From NCBI GenBank assembly GCA_944387775.1, contig CALXGE010000011.1, forward strand, positions 1 through 41,504: a DNA stretch of 41,504 bases, in the 5' to 3' direction. The notes beneath the pieces were generated by a model. The model was not told where the DNA came from and did not search any database. It was given only the letters and a program-made list of their open reading frames with translations. Shown here piece by piece: positions 22,659 through 31,241 of this stretch; the first letter of the stretch is position 1; each line of letters begins with the position of its first letter. The position numbers and the translations under genes are program-made. Origin of the DNA: an uncultured Oscillospiraceae bacterium. GTDB taxonomy: Bacteria; Bacillota; Clostridia; Oscillospirales; Oscillospiraceae.

Positions 22659-22913
22659 TCAGTTTTCTGTTGCCTTAGCGCAGACGGTCTTGGTGGATAC
22701 ACCGGGGAGCATCCCCAGCTTGCCGCTCATGGCGCTGATGACATTGTTGGGGGCGCACATGGCAATGCTGATAAGGCTGAGTCCCTGATCCCGGCAGGGA
22801 AGGCCCATGCGGCCAATAATATAGCCGCTATACTCGTGAAGAATAGCATTGAGCTGCTCTACAGCGTCGGGATTTTCCACGATAATGCCCACCAGGGCGA
22901 TACGTTCTTCCAT
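22659..22913 (-). CDS. TM1266-type iron-only hydrogenase system putative regulator
   Basis: An 84-residue protein with an ACT/NikR-like fold pattern: MEERIALVGIIVENPDAVEQLN, a central YIIGRMGLPC, and GLSLISIAMCAPNNVISAMSGKLG. Members occur beside [FeFe]-hydrogenase maturation or structural genes and are annotated as putative regulators; the mechanism is not known. AGGAGG stands 10 bases before the ATG at 22913. It follows the hydrogenase gene after a hairpin. Confidence 0.82.
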   Translation of the reverse strand: MEERIALVGIIVENPDAVEQLNAILHEYSGYIIGRMGLPCRDQGLSLISIAMCAPNNVISAMSGKLGMLPGVSTKTVCAKATEN

Positions 22914-22974
22914 TTTATGAATTCCTCCTGTGTGAAGTTTGATCGTATATTGCCGGACCGCCTCGCGAGACAAA

Positions 22975-23009
22975 GAGGAAGGCCCATGCCACAGGCATGG
23001 GCCTTCCTC
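22975..23009 (-). terminator. 16-bp hairpin after the hydrogenase gene
   Basis: GAGGAAGGCCCATGCC (22975-22990) pairs perfectly with 22994-23009 around a 3-base loop. On the minus strand only TTTG follows, so it may reduce rather than stop read-through into the TM1266-type gene. Confidence 0.65.
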
Positions 23010-23096
23010 CGCCCGTTACGGGCGGATCAGCAGGTCGTTTCCATGCCTTTCCCCGCAGGACGGACCTTTGGGGGCAGAACCGGATGATATCGTTTT

Positions 23097-24848
23097 TTAC
23101 AGCCGGGAGGGGGCTTTTGGCATCTCCCAGGCGTGGTGGTCGGTGTGGAGCAGGTGGTGGCTCCGCTCCCCACAGGGCTTTTCCAGATAATCCCGGTACA
23201 GGGTGCGGATATCCTCGTTTTCGTGGCTGAAACGAACCTTCTCGTTCTTATCCAGATTCCACAGGGCACCGCCGCGATACTCCGCCATCTCTACACCGTC
23301 CACAATGGGCTGACCGCCGCCGCCGGCGCAGCCGCCGGGGCAGGCCATGACTTCTACGAAGTCATATTCCACATCGCCGCGGCGAATGGCCTCCATCAGC
23401 TTCCGGGTACGGCCCAGGCTGCTGACCACGGCTACCCGGACCACGCCGGCACCGGGAATGTTGAAGGTGGCCTCCTTCCAGGTGCCGTTGTCCATGCCAC
23501 GGACTGCCCGGAAGGTGTCGGCGTTGGGGTTGCGGCCGGTGATGAGATAGTAGGCGCTGCGCAGGGCCGCGTCCATGACGCCGCCGGTGGCGCCGAAGAT
23601 CACCGCCGCGCCGGTGCTGCTGCCCAGAGGGCTGTCAAAGGGAGATTCTTCCAGAGTATCCACCATAATGTGGTCGCTGCGGAGCATCCGCACGAACTCA
23701 CGGGTGGTCAGGACGATATCCACATCCGGATCGCCGCAGGCATCCCGCATAGGCTCCAGTGCGGCCTCTTCTTTTTTGGCCAGGCAGGGCATGATGGAGA
23801 TAACCCGGATCTTGTGGGGATCCAGCCCCATCTTCTGGGCAAAGTAGGTCTTGGCGACGGCGCCGAACATCTGCTGCGGGCTCTTGGCGGTGGAGAGGTT
23901 GTCGGTGAACTCGGGGTAGTTGGACTTGACAAACCGCACCCAGCCGGGACAGCAGGAGGTAAACATGGGCCACTGGTAATCCTCCCGGTGGGTAAACCGC
24001 TCCACGAACTCGCTGCCCTCCTCCATAATGGTCAGGTCGGCGCTGAAGTTGGTGTCGAATACATAGTCAAAGCCCAGCCGCTTGAGGGCGGAGACCATCT
24101 TTCCGGTGGTGGCGGGGCCGGGAGTCAGGCCGAACTCCTCTGCCCAGGCCACCCGCACTGCGGGGGCTACCTGGACCACAGTGGTGATCTCCGGATCTGC
24201 CAGGGCGTCCAGCACGTTCTCGGTGTCGTCCCGCTCACGGAGAGCCCCTGTGGGACAGTGGGTGATGCACTGCCCGCAGAAAGCGCAGTCCGCCTCCCGG
24301 ATCTTCCGGTTATGGCTGACGTTGACGGTGACGCGGGAACCGGTTCCCGCCACATCCCAGATATTCAACCCCTGGATCTTGTCGCAGACCTGAATGCAGC
24401 GCATGCACTTGATGCACTTACTCTCCTGCCGGATCAGAGGGGCGGAACGATCCCAGAGACCCTTGCGGATGTTCATGGGATAGGGAATATAGAGGAGGTT
24501 TGCCTCCATAGCCATTTCCTGCAGAGCGCAATTGCCATTGCGCACGCAGAAGGCGCACTGACAGTCGTGCTGGGAGAGGATCAGGCGCAGATTGGTGCGC
24601 CGGGCAGAGCGAACCTTGGGGCTGTTGGTGTAAACCACCATACCTTCCTGAACGGTGTTATTGCAGGCGGTGACCAGCCGGTCAATCCCTTCTACCTCCA
24701 CCACGCATACCCGGCAGGCGCCGATCTCATTCAGGCCTTTCCAGTAGCACAGACTGGGGATGGGAGAACCGGCCAGCTTGGCGGCTTCCAGGAGGGTAGT
24801 ATTTTCCGCTACCTCCAGCGTCTTTCCATTAATGGTCAGTCTTACCAT
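23097..24848 (-). CDS. [FeFe]-hydrogenase catalytic subunit
   Basis: A 583-residue cytoplasmic hydrogenase. The N-terminal [2Fe-2S] ferredoxin domain (C34, C45, C48, C62) is followed by the His-Cys3 cluster region (HDCQCAFCVRNGNC), a two-cluster ferredoxin domain (KCIKCMRCIQVC and CAFCGQCITHCP) and the H-cluster domain with TSCCPGW (297-303), MPCLAKKEEA (353-362) and MACPGGCAGG (501-510). A C-terminal small-subunit-like tail is present. It interconverts protons and H2, coupled to the upstream flavoprotein, whose frame it overlaps by seven bases. The genes resemble glutamate-synthase-linked (group A2) or trimeric bifurcating (A3) systems; with no separate NuoE- or full NuoF-like gene, the former fits better. 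Confidence 0.94.
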   Translation of the reverse strand: MVRLTINGKTLEVAENTTLLEAAKLAGSPIPSLCYWKGLNEIGACRVCVVEVEGIDRLVTACNNTVQEGMVVYTNSPKVRSARRTNLRLILSQHDCQCAFCVRNGNCALQEMAMEANLLYIPYPMNIRKGLWDRSAPLIRQESKCIKCMRCIQVCDKIQGLNIWDVAGTGSRVTVNVSHNRKIREADCAFCGQCITHCPTGALRERDDTENVLDALADPEITTVVQVAPAVRVAWAEEFGLTPGPATTGKMVSALKRLGFDYVFDTNFSADLTIMEEGSEFVERFTHREDYQWPMFTSCCPGWVRFVKSNYPEFTDNLSTAKSPQQMFGAVAKTYFAQKMGLDPHKIRVISIMPCLAKKEEAALEPMRDACGDPDVDIVLTTREFVRMLRSDHIMVDTLEESPFDSPLGSSTGAAVIFGATGGVMDAALRSAYYLITGRNPNADTFRAVRGMDNGTWKEATFNIPGAGVVRVAVVSSLGRTRKLMEAIRRGDVEYDFVEVMACPGGCAGGGGQPIVDGVEMAEYRGGALWNLDKNEKVRFSHENEDIRTLYRDYLEKPCGERSHHLLHTDHHAWEMPKAPSRL

Positions 24849-26680
24849 TTCTCATGCCTCCCTCCCTTGAATGCACCGTAGCCGAAGTGATCGCAGCGCA
24901 GACACCGGGCGCTCTCCTCCAGAGCTCCCTGCTGACTGAGTCCACATTCAATGCAGACAAAGTCATGTTTACGCTCACTGGCCTCCCGCTCTGTGGTGTT
25001 GACGCGCCCGTGAGGCGTCCGATCCCGGAGATCCGGGTCGGGGATGGTCACATCCACTGTGATCTCATGGCGGAAACCGAGGTATTCATCAATATTGGCG
25101 GCAGCCACCTTGCCGGCGGCAATGGCTTTGATGGCGGAGGCAGGGCCGGTGACGCAGTCGCCGCCGGCAAAGATGCCGTCCATATCCGCCTTGGCCAGCT
25201 TGCTGTCACTGAGAGCGTCAATGGTGCCGCGGTGGATGGGAATACCGGCGTGCTCAAAGGCGTTGGTCTCGATGCCCTGACCAATGGCAAATACCACCAC
25301 ATCCGCGGGAATGCGGACTTCCGGCTGGTCGGCCGTCTTGGGAGCAGGGCGGCCACCCCGGATATCTCCGGGCATCTGGGGCTGGACCCACAGCGCCACA
25401 GCATGGCCGTTTTCATCGGCTTCAATGCGGACAGGGGCCATCAGGGTGAGAAGCTCCACGCCCTCGGCCACAGCGCCCTCCACCTCTTCCGGCAGGGCGG
25501 TCATATCCACCTGACGGCGGCGGTAGACGCAGGAAACCTTATCCGCGCCCAGCCGCACGGAGCTGCGGGTAACGTCCATAGCCACGTTGCCGCCGCCGAT
25601 GACAACCACTTTTTTGCCGGTGAAGTCGGGCATCTCGTTGTCGCCGATGGCCCGGAGCATCTCTACCGCACTGACCACGCCCTGGCTGTCCTCGCCGGGG
25701 ATGCCGGTCTTCTTGTCGGTATGGGCGCCAATGGAGATGTACACGCTGTCATACTGGCGGCGCAGCTCCTCAAAGGGGATGTCTTTTCCGACATCCACCT
25801 CGGTGATCACCGTGATGCCCAGGGAGAGGATGGAGTCGATCTCCCGATCCAGCAGTTCCCGGGGGAAACGATAGCTGGGGATGCCGTAGCGAAGCATGCC
25901 GCCCAGCTGCTTGCGCTTTTCATATACGGTGACCTCATGGCCCATGAGGGCCAGATAGTAGGCGGCGGAAAGACCACCGGGGCCGCCGCCGATGACGGCT
26001 ACCCGCTTGCCGGTAGGTGCGGCGCACAGAGGCTGGGGCACATCGCCGGCGGTGTCCACGGCGTAGCGCTTCAGCCCCCGGATGTTCATGGCGTCGTCGA
26101 TCATATTCCGGCGGCAGCGGGCCTCACAGGGATGCTCGCAGATGTAGGCACAGGCCACCGGGAAGGGATTATCCTTGCGGATCAGGCGCACGGCGTCTTC
26201 GCAGCGGCCGGCGTTGATCAGAGCTATGTAACCGGGAATATCCACGCCAGCGGGGCACAGCGCCACGCAGGGCACAGGATTTTCCAGACTGCCCAGGCAG
26301 CGGTGGTTGTTGATGTGCTCCCAGTAGTCGTCGGCAAAGCCGCGGATGCCGTTGAGCACCAACTGGGCGGCGTGCTGACCGATGGCGCAGGCGGCACTTT
26401 CTTCAATAGAGCGGGCGGTGTCCTCGATGATCTTCATATGCCTGGGCTTGGCACGCCCATCCAGCACATCGGTGAGAAGAATAGACAACTGCGCCAATCC
26501 CACACGGCAGGGCACGCATTTGCCACAGGTCTGGGCATGACACAGGTTCAAAAAGTTCAGCGCCATATCCACCGGGCAGAGCCCCGGAGGGGAGGCGGCG
26601 ATCCGGCGCTCCATGTCGTGGTAGAGCTGCTCCACTACCATTTGGGCCCGGTCCGGCGTTTTGATGTCAAGTCGGCTCAA
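24842..26680 (-). CDS. NuoF-tail plus GltD-like NAD(P) flavoprotein, hydrogenase partner
   Basis: A 612-residue fusion. Residues 1-120 correspond to the C-terminal [4Fe-4S] part of NuoF/HydB: TCGKCVPCRVG with C52, C55 and C58, plus C98. Residues about 125-560 are a GltD/NfnB-like flavoprotein: Cys-rich VALCPAGVDIPGYI and CEHPCEARCRRN, FAD site VAVIGGGPGGLSAAYYLA, NAD(P) site VVVIGGGNVAMD, and FAGGDCVTGPASAIKAIAAGK. The end adds a four-Cys motif (CIECG ... CLRCD). The FMN-binding front of NuoF is missing. It probably passes electrons between NAD(P)H and the hydrogenase encoded next. The start is TTG at 26680, 10 bases after AAAGGAG; no ATG fits. Confidence 0.9.
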   Translation of the reverse strand: MSRLDIKTPDRAQMVVEQLYHDMERRIAASPPGLCPVDMALNFLNLCHAQTCGKCVPCRVGLAQLSILLTDVLDGRAKPRHMKIIEDTARSIEESAACAIGQHAAQLVLNGIRGFADDYWEHINNHRCLGSLENPVPCVALCPAGVDIPGYIALINAGRCEDAVRLIRKDNPFPVACAYICEHPCEARCRRNMIDDAMNIRGLKRYAVDTAGDVPQPLCAAPTGKRVAVIGGGPGGLSAAYYLALMGHEVTVYEKRKQLGGMLRYGIPSYRFPRELLDREIDSILSLGITVITEVDVGKDIPFEELRRQYDSVYISIGAHTDKKTGIPGEDSQGVVSAVEMLRAIGDNEMPDFTGKKVVVIGGGNVAMDVTRSSVRLGADKVSCVYRRRQVDMTALPEEVEGAVAEGVELLTLMAPVRIEADENGHAVALWVQPQMPGDIRGGRPAPKTADQPEVRIPADVVVFAIGQGIETNAFEHAGIPIHRGTIDALSDSKLAKADMDGIFAGGDCVTGPASAIKAIAAGKVAAANIDEYLGFRHEITVDVTIPDPDLRDRTPHGRVNTTEREASERKHDFVCIECGLSQQGALEESARCLRCDHFGYGAFKGGRHEKW

Positions 26681-27161
26681 TAGCGGTACACTCCTTTCTG
26701 CTCACAGCAGTACCTGAAATGATTTGTTCCATTCGATAACGAACAAAAAATTCGCAGAAAAATGATAAAAATCCAATGATGCGATTCTATTATACATCAA
26801 ATGCGCAATTTGTCCATAGGTATAGAAAAATATGTTAAATGACAAATACCAAACAATAAGGACTGCAGCGGGCAATCTATTGGACTATACATGACAGCAA
26901 GCAGGAAGAAAACAGGAAAAGTGGAGACAAATTTTTGGATTTATCGTTCACTCCGGCAGAGTAAGTCGGCGGCATGGGCGGTGCTGCTGCAGAGGGAGTA
27001 TGCTCTGGGATAAGTCGGAATAATTTATCATCTGTCTTGCCAATCCTTGTTCCGGGCTTTATAATACTATATCATGTGCGGATCCGTCAGGGCCCGGAAA
27101 CGGTGCCTGTCCGGGGAGTATCTCTCCCCGTCCCGGAAAAGCGGCGAAAGGAGCGATATCT
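26681..27161. other. Divergent intergenic region upstream of the hydrogenase operon
   Basis: A 481-base AT-rich gap. TTTGTTC (26723-26729) and GAACAAA (26741-26747) form an inverted repeat with an 11-base spacer, close to the hydrogenase-operon start. TATAAT on the minus strand (26789-26794) is a possible -10 box without a convincing -35. A good plus-strand promoter lies at 27037-27065. Nothing coding was seen in the rest. Confidence 0.5.
27037..27065 (+). promoter_or_regulatory. Promoter of the metallo-beta-lactamase-fold gene
   Basis: TTGCCA (27037-27042), a 17-base spacer and TATAAT (27060-27065), about 97 bases before the start codon. Confidence 0.75.
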
Positions 27162-27773
27162 ATGACCATTACCTGGCTGGGCCACTCCTGCTTTGTACTG
27201 GAGAACGGCGGCTTTCGGGTGCTGCTGGACCCTTACAAGGTGGTCCGGGGCTATCCTGATGTGACCGCGGAGGTGGATGCGGTCTACTGCAGCCACAGTC
27301 ACTTTGACCATGCCCATACTGCCGGCGTGACTCTCACTTCCGGCAAAGCGGACCCCTTTGCGGTAAAGGAAGTTCCCACCTTCCACGACGATCAGAACGG
27401 CTCCTTCCGTGGGGAGAACATAGTACGGGTATTTTCCGCCGAGGGCCTCACAGTGGCCCACCTGGGGGATCTGGGCCACCGACTCACAGAGCGCCAGGCG
27501 GCGGCCATCGGGCAGTGCGACGTACTGCTGCTGCCGGTAGGCGGGACATATACCATTGATGCTCAGACTGCCAAGGAGGTGGCGGAGCAGCTCTCGCCAC
27601 GGGTCATTATCCCCATGCACTACCGCCAGGGGGAGAAGGGGTTCCTGGAGCTGGACACGGTGGACTCCTTCCTCAGCCTTTTCCCCAGGGAGATGATCCG
27701 GCGCTATCCGGTGAGCCGCCTGGAGGTGACAAAGGACACTCCCGCCCAGGTGGCGGTGCTGGCCGTGCCTTGA
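27162..27773 (+). CDS. Metallo-beta-lactamase fold hydrolase (UlaG-like)
   Basis: A 203-residue MBL-fold protein. The metal motif is H-x-H-x-D-H in CSHSHFDHAH (45-50), and further ligands are expected at VAHLGDLGH and IPMHYRQGEKG. The N terminus ITWLGHSCFVLE is typical of UlaG-like metal-dependent hydrolases. No substrate can be assigned. GAAAGGAG is 9 bases before the ATG. The gene is monocistronic, with its own promoter and terminator. Confidence 0.88.
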   Translation: MTITWLGHSCFVLENGGFRVLLDPYKVVRGYPDVTAEVDAVYCSHSHFDHAHTAGVTLTSGKADPFAVKEVPTFHDDQNGSFRGENIVRVFSAEGLTVAHLGDLGHRLTERQAAAIGQCDVLLLPVGGTYTIDAQTAKEVAEQLSPRVIIPMHYRQGEKGFLELDTVDSFLSLFPREMIRRYPVSRLEVTKDTPAQVAVLAVP

Positions 27774-27787
27774 TTCAGAAGATACAC

Positions 27788-27827
27788 AAAAATATCCCGG
27801 GACCGGATAAGGTCCCGGGATATTTTT
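27788..27827. terminator. Bidirectional terminator between convergent genes
   Basis: AAAAATATCCCGGGACC (27788-27804) pairs perfectly with GGTCCCGGGATATTTTT (27811-27827). It serves both the MBL-fold gene and the convergent phosphofructokinase gene. Confidence 0.93.
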
Positions 27828-27839
27828 ATGAGCAGCGAA

Positions 27840-28916
27840 TCAGCCCAGGCTGATGCCCATCCGGCGGGCGACCTCCAGCATGCCGTGGCCCTCAGGGACC
27901 AGGCGGCTCTTGCCGGCGATATCGGAGAGCTTGTTGGCCCATACGTGGTTGTTCTTCATAGCCACGGTGATGCCGTAGTTCTCGTCCTCCACCATCTTGG
28001 CGGCGTAGGCGCCGAACTGGGTGGCCAGCACCCGGTCATAGGGAGAGGGGGTGCCGCCCCGCTGCATATGGCCGGGGACGCACACCCGGGTCTCAAAGCC
28101 GGTCATGGCCTCAATCTGCTTGGCAATGCGGTTGGTGGCGGTGGTGTAGCCCTGCTCTGCCCGCTTGGCGGCCCGCTCTTTCTTCTTCATCCGGGCCTCC
28201 TCCACGTCGTAGACGCCCTCGGCTACCGCCAGAATAGAAAAGGACTTCCCGTGCTTGGCCCGCTTCTCAATAGCGGCGCAGACATTTTCAATGGCGTAGG
28301 GAATCTCGGGGATCAGGATGATATCGGCTCCGCCGGCAATACCGGCGTACAGGGTCAGCCAGCCAGCCTTGTTGCCCATGAGCTCCACCACCATGCAGCG
28401 GCTGTGGCTGCCAGCGGTGGTGTGGATGCGGTCGATGGCCTCGGTGGCAATGTCCACGGCGGTGTGGAAGCCGAAGGTCACGTCAGTGCCGTAGATGTCG
28501 TTGTCAATGGTCTTGGGCAGACCGATGACGTTGAGCCCCTCCTCGGAGAGAAGATTGGCAGTCTTGTGGGTGCCGTTGCCGCCCAGGCACAGAAGGCAGT
28601 CCAGCTTCATCTCTTTGTAGTTCTTCTTCATGGCCTCCACCTTGTCCACCTCATCGTCGCCCACCACCCGCATGAGCTTGAAGGGGGTGCGCTTGGTGCC
28701 GAGGATGGTGCCGCCTACGGTGAGGATACCGGAGAACTCCTCCCGCTGCATGACCCGCCAGTCGCCGTTGATAAGGCCATAGTAGCCGTTGATGATGCCG
28801 ATGATCTCCAGATCGTCCCCCATGCGCTGATACAGGGCTTTGGCCACGCCCCGGATGGTGGCGTTGAGGCCCGGGCAGTCTCCGCCGGAGGTCAGGATGC
28901 CGACGCGCTTCTTCAT
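27840..28916 (-). CDS. 6-phosphofructokinase, Gly/Lys (group III) type
   Basis: A 358-residue PfkA-family enzyme that phosphorylates fructose 6-phosphate. The nucleotide loop GILTSGGDCPGLNA and the catalytic PKTIDND (134-140) are clear. The donor-selecting positions are Gly115 in GGNGT (ATP-like) and Lys135 in PKTIDND (as in pyrophosphate-type enzymes). The Asp of the usual GGDG is Asn114. Such Gly/Lys proteins form a separate clade, many of which use ATP, so donor choice needs assay. AAGGGGG stands 8 bases before the ATG, and a consensus promoter precedes it. Confidence 0.92.
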   Translation of the reverse strand: MKKRVGILTSGGDCPGLNATIRGVAKALYQRMGDDLEIIGIINGYYGLINGDWRVMQREEFSGILTVGGTILGTKRTPFKLMRVVGDDEVDKVEAMKKNYKEMKLDCLLCLGGNGTHKTANLLSEEGLNVIGLPKTIDNDIYGTDVTFGFHTAVDIATEAIDRIHTTAGSHSRCMVVELMGNKAGWLTLYAGIAGGADIILIPEIPYAIENVCAAIEKRAKHGKSFSILAVAEGVYDVEEARMKKKERAAKRAEQGYTTATNRIAKQIEAMTGFETRVCVPGHMQRGGTPSPYDRVLATQFGAYAAKMVEDENYGITVAMKNNHVWANKLSDIAGKSRLVPEGHGMLEVARRMGISLG

Positions 28917-28965
28917 GTGCGAATCCCCCTTATTTTATGAAATGATGCACAGATTCTTCTCTTTC

Positions 28966-28994
28966 AGGATACCTCCTGGGGAGAAGCTTGTCAA
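28966..28994 (-). promoter_or_regulatory. Promoter of the phosphofructokinase gene
   Basis: On the minus strand, TTGACA (28989-28994), a 17-base spacer and TATCCT (28966-28971), about 50 bases before the start. Confidence 0.75.
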
Positions 28995-29088
28995 TGCCCT
29001 AGGCCCGGCGGGACCAGCGAATAAACAAGGCCCAGACGGCATATACTTTCTCCAGAAGTGCGGGAAAGCCCTGCAGAGGAGGAAGAAT

Positions 29089-29616
29089 ATGGACACTGGA
29101 TGCCGGAAGTGGCAAATCGGAGGTTTTCTGTTTACCAGCGCTGTTGGATCGCTGCTTCACTTTACCTATGACTGGAGCGGAAAGAATCCTGTTGTGGGGG
29201 CATTTTCAGCGGTGAACGAATCCACTTGGGAGCATATGAAGCTGCTGTTTGTGCCTCTGCTGCTCGTGGCCCTGGCTGCAGCGATTTTTGGAGGGCACTG
29301 CCGGGGGTATTGGACGGCAAAACTGGCGGGGGCTCTGGTGGGACTTTTGCTGATTCCCATGCTGTATTATGGATACACCGAATCTCTGGGCGTCCATGTG
29401 ACATGGGTGGATATAGGCATCTTTTTTGTGGCGGCTGCGGTGGCCTTCCTGTTGGAGAGCCACCTGACAAAGCACCTGCCAATGCGGAGCAGCGCTCTGC
29501 AGGCGGTGGCAGCAGCTCTGTTCGCCGCCCTGGCGGTGCTGTTCGTGTGGTTTACCTATGCGCCGCCCCACCTGCCTATTTTTCTCGATCCCATTACCGG
29601 GACCTATGGAATCTGA
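29089..29616 (+). CDS. DUF6512-like membrane protein
   Basis: A 175-residue protein with about five hydrophobic segments. The N-terminal signature WQIGGFLFTSAVGSLLHFTY, followed by AVNESTWEHMKLLFVP, is characteristic of the DUF6512 family of Firmicutes, which has no known function. AGAGGAGG stands a few bases before the ATG at 29089; an upstream in-frame extension overlaps the divergent phosphofructokinase gene and is rejected. It precedes the ECF sigma gene by about 150 bases. Confidence 0.75.
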   Translation: MDTGCRKWQIGGFLFTSAVGSLLHFTYDWSGKNPVVGAFSAVNESTWEHMKLLFVPLLLVALAAAIFGGHCRGYWTAKLAGALVGLLLIPMLYYGYTESLGVHVTWVDIGIFFVAAAVAFLLESHLTKHLPMRSSALQAVAAALFAALAVLFVWFTYAPPHLPIFLDPITGTYGI

Positions 29617-29763
29617 TTTGTAAGAGCGGAGATGTCGATACCGGCATCCCCGCTCTTCTCTTGCCAAATCCCAAAATTTGCGATACTATCGAAGAAAAGG
29701 AAGAAAACTTATTGCGGTGTTGCTTCGTCTATTATTCAGAACGAAGCGGAAAGGGTTTTTCGC

Positions 29764-30258
29764 GTGGCTAGAATTCAGGAAGATCAGCTGACCAGCTTTT
29801 TTGTGGAAAATCAGGTGCGGTTTTACCGCCTGGCTTACAGCTATCTCAAAAACAGGGAAGAGGCTCTGGACGCGGTACAGTCCGCGGTCTGCAGGGCACT
29901 GGAAAAACAGGATAGCCTCCATGAGCCGGACGCCCTCCGAGCTTGGTTTTACCGCATTTTGATAAATGTATGTACAGACACGCTCCGCCGACAGAAGCGA
30001 ATTACGCTGCTGCCGCCGGAGGAACTGGATGAGGGGAGCTACGAAGACCCGCTGCCGGCGGATGAGCTGCTGCAGCGTCGGGTAGAGGAGCTCCCCCTGG
30101 AGTTGCAGACGGTGATCCGACTGCGCTTTTATGAGGAGCTATCCCTCCGGGAGATCAGCGAAGCCACCGGATGGAACCTCAATACGGTGAAGACGCGCCT
30201 GTACACAGCTTTGAAAAAGCTGAGAGTATCGCTGGAAGGAGATGAACTATATGGATGA
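29764..30258 (+). CDS. ECF-type RNA polymerase sigma factor
   Basis: About 164 residues: sigma region 2 (FYRLAYSYLKNREEALDAVQSAV, AWFYRILINVCTDTLRRQ) and region 4 (LPLELQTVIRLRFYEELSLREISEATGWNLNTVKTRLYTALKKL). The start is GTG at 29764, 8 bases after GGAAAGGG. Upstream, AAAC at about 29705 and CGTC at 29726-29729, 17 bases apart, resemble an ECF-sigma promoter, so autoregulation is possible. The next gene, an RsiV-like anti-sigma factor, overlaps its end by eight bases, as expected for a sigma/anti-sigma pair. Confidence 0.9.
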   Translation: MARIQEDQLTSFFVENQVRFYRLAYSYLKNREEALDAVQSAVCRALEKQDSLHEPDALRAWFYRILINVCTDTLRRQKRITLLPPEELDEGSYEDPLPADELLQRRVEELPLELQTVIRLRFYEELSLREISEATGWNLNTVKTRLYTALKKLRVSLEGDELYG

Positions 30259-31111
30259 ATTCCGGGAGGCAAAGCAGGAGTACGAGGCTACGCCGATTCC
30301 TGAGGAGCTCAGCGGTCGGGTATGGGCCGGTATCTGTCAGGGACGGGTGAACCGTCGGCGGGCCATCCGGCGCCGGATCCTGCGCACGGTGGGGAGCTTT
30401 GCAGCTTGCTTCGCGCTGCTGATCGGCGGCTTGAACCTGTTTCCTGGTTTTGCCTCGGCGGCTGCGGAGATTCCGGTACTGGGCGGCCTGTTTCAGGTGC
30501 TGACGGTTCGGAATTATGATGCAGTCAAGGACCAGATCAATTATCACGTATCCGTGCCTGAGATCCAGACCGAGGGGGATGACGACCTGGCCCAAAAGGT
30601 CAATGCGGAGATTCAGGAGCGGGTGGACGCCCACCTGGAGGAGACAAAGCAGCTCTGGGAGGAGTACCGGGAGGCCTATCTGGCCACCGGCGGCACCGAA
30701 GAGGAGTGGGAACAGCGCCAGATGGACGTGATCATCGAGTACGAGATCAAGAGCCAGACGGACACCACGGTATCCTTCGTGGTCAACCTGTTCCAGGGTT
30801 CCTTTAACGCCTACAACAAGCTGTACTTCTACAACCTGAATCTGGCGGAGGACAGGGACATCACTCTGGAGGACCTGCTGGGAGAGAACTGGGTGGAGAT
30901 CTGCAACACGGCGATCCAGAAGCAGATCGATGCCAGTGTGGACGAGGATGGCTTCACCTACTTCTTCCCGCCGGATCAGGGAGGATTTACTACGGTGGAC
31001 GAAGACACCGATTTCTACATCGGTGAGGATGGTGTGCCGGTAGTGGTGTTCCCCCAGTATGAGATCGCTGCCGGTGCTGCCGGCGCGGTAGAGTTCCGCA
31101 TCGAGGGCTGA
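30251..31111 (+). CDS. RsiV-like anti-sigma factor (DUF3298)
   Basis: About 286 residues: a short cytoplasmic part, one membrane helix (FAACFALLIGGLNLFPGFAS) and a large extracellular domain ending in the DUF3298 pattern (YFYNLNLAEDRDITLEDLLG ... FFPPDQGGF ... VVFPQYEIAAGAAGAVEF). In Bacillus, RsiV binds lysozyme directly and is then cleaved, releasing SigV. The same sensing role is inferred here. GGAAGGAG directly touches an ATG at 30242, so the next in-frame ATG at 30251, 9 bases away, is the better start. A terminator follows. Confidence 0.86.
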   Translation: MDEFREAKQEYEATPIPEELSGRVWAGICQGRVNRRRAIRRRILRTVGSFAACFALLIGGLNLFPGFASAAAEIPVLGGLFQVLTVRNYDAVKDQINYHVSVPEIQTEGDDDLAQKVNAEIQERVDAHLEETKQLWEEYREAYLATGGTEEEWEQRQMDVIIEYEIKSQTDTTVSFVVNLFQGSFNAYNKLYFYNLNLAEDRDITLEDLLGENWVEICNTAIQKQIDASVDEDGFTYFFPPDQGGFTTVDEDTDFYIGEDGVPVVVFPQYEIAAGAAGAVEFRIEG

Positions 31112-31184
31112 GACTGCTCTGGTGGACCGCCCTGCGGGACGAGGGCCTCTGAGCCCATATCCCATCGGAATAAAGCAACAAAAG

Positions 31185-31219
31185 AAGCCCCGGAAGCGCA
31201 GCTGCTTCCGGGGCTTTCT
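31185..31219 (+). terminator. Terminator after the sigma/anti-sigma pair
   Basis: AAGCCCCGGAAGC (31185-31197) pairs with GCTTCCGGGGCTT (31204-31216), followed by TCTC. It closes the plus-strand operon. Confidence 0.8.
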
Positions 31220-31241
31220 CTATGCTAAATGGGGGAATAGA

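Noticed and set aside
23133-26683. Very long open frames on the plus strand opposite the hydrogenase and flavoprotein genes
   Set aside because: They are mirror frames caused by high GC at third codon positions. The minus-strand proteins match known families over their full length.
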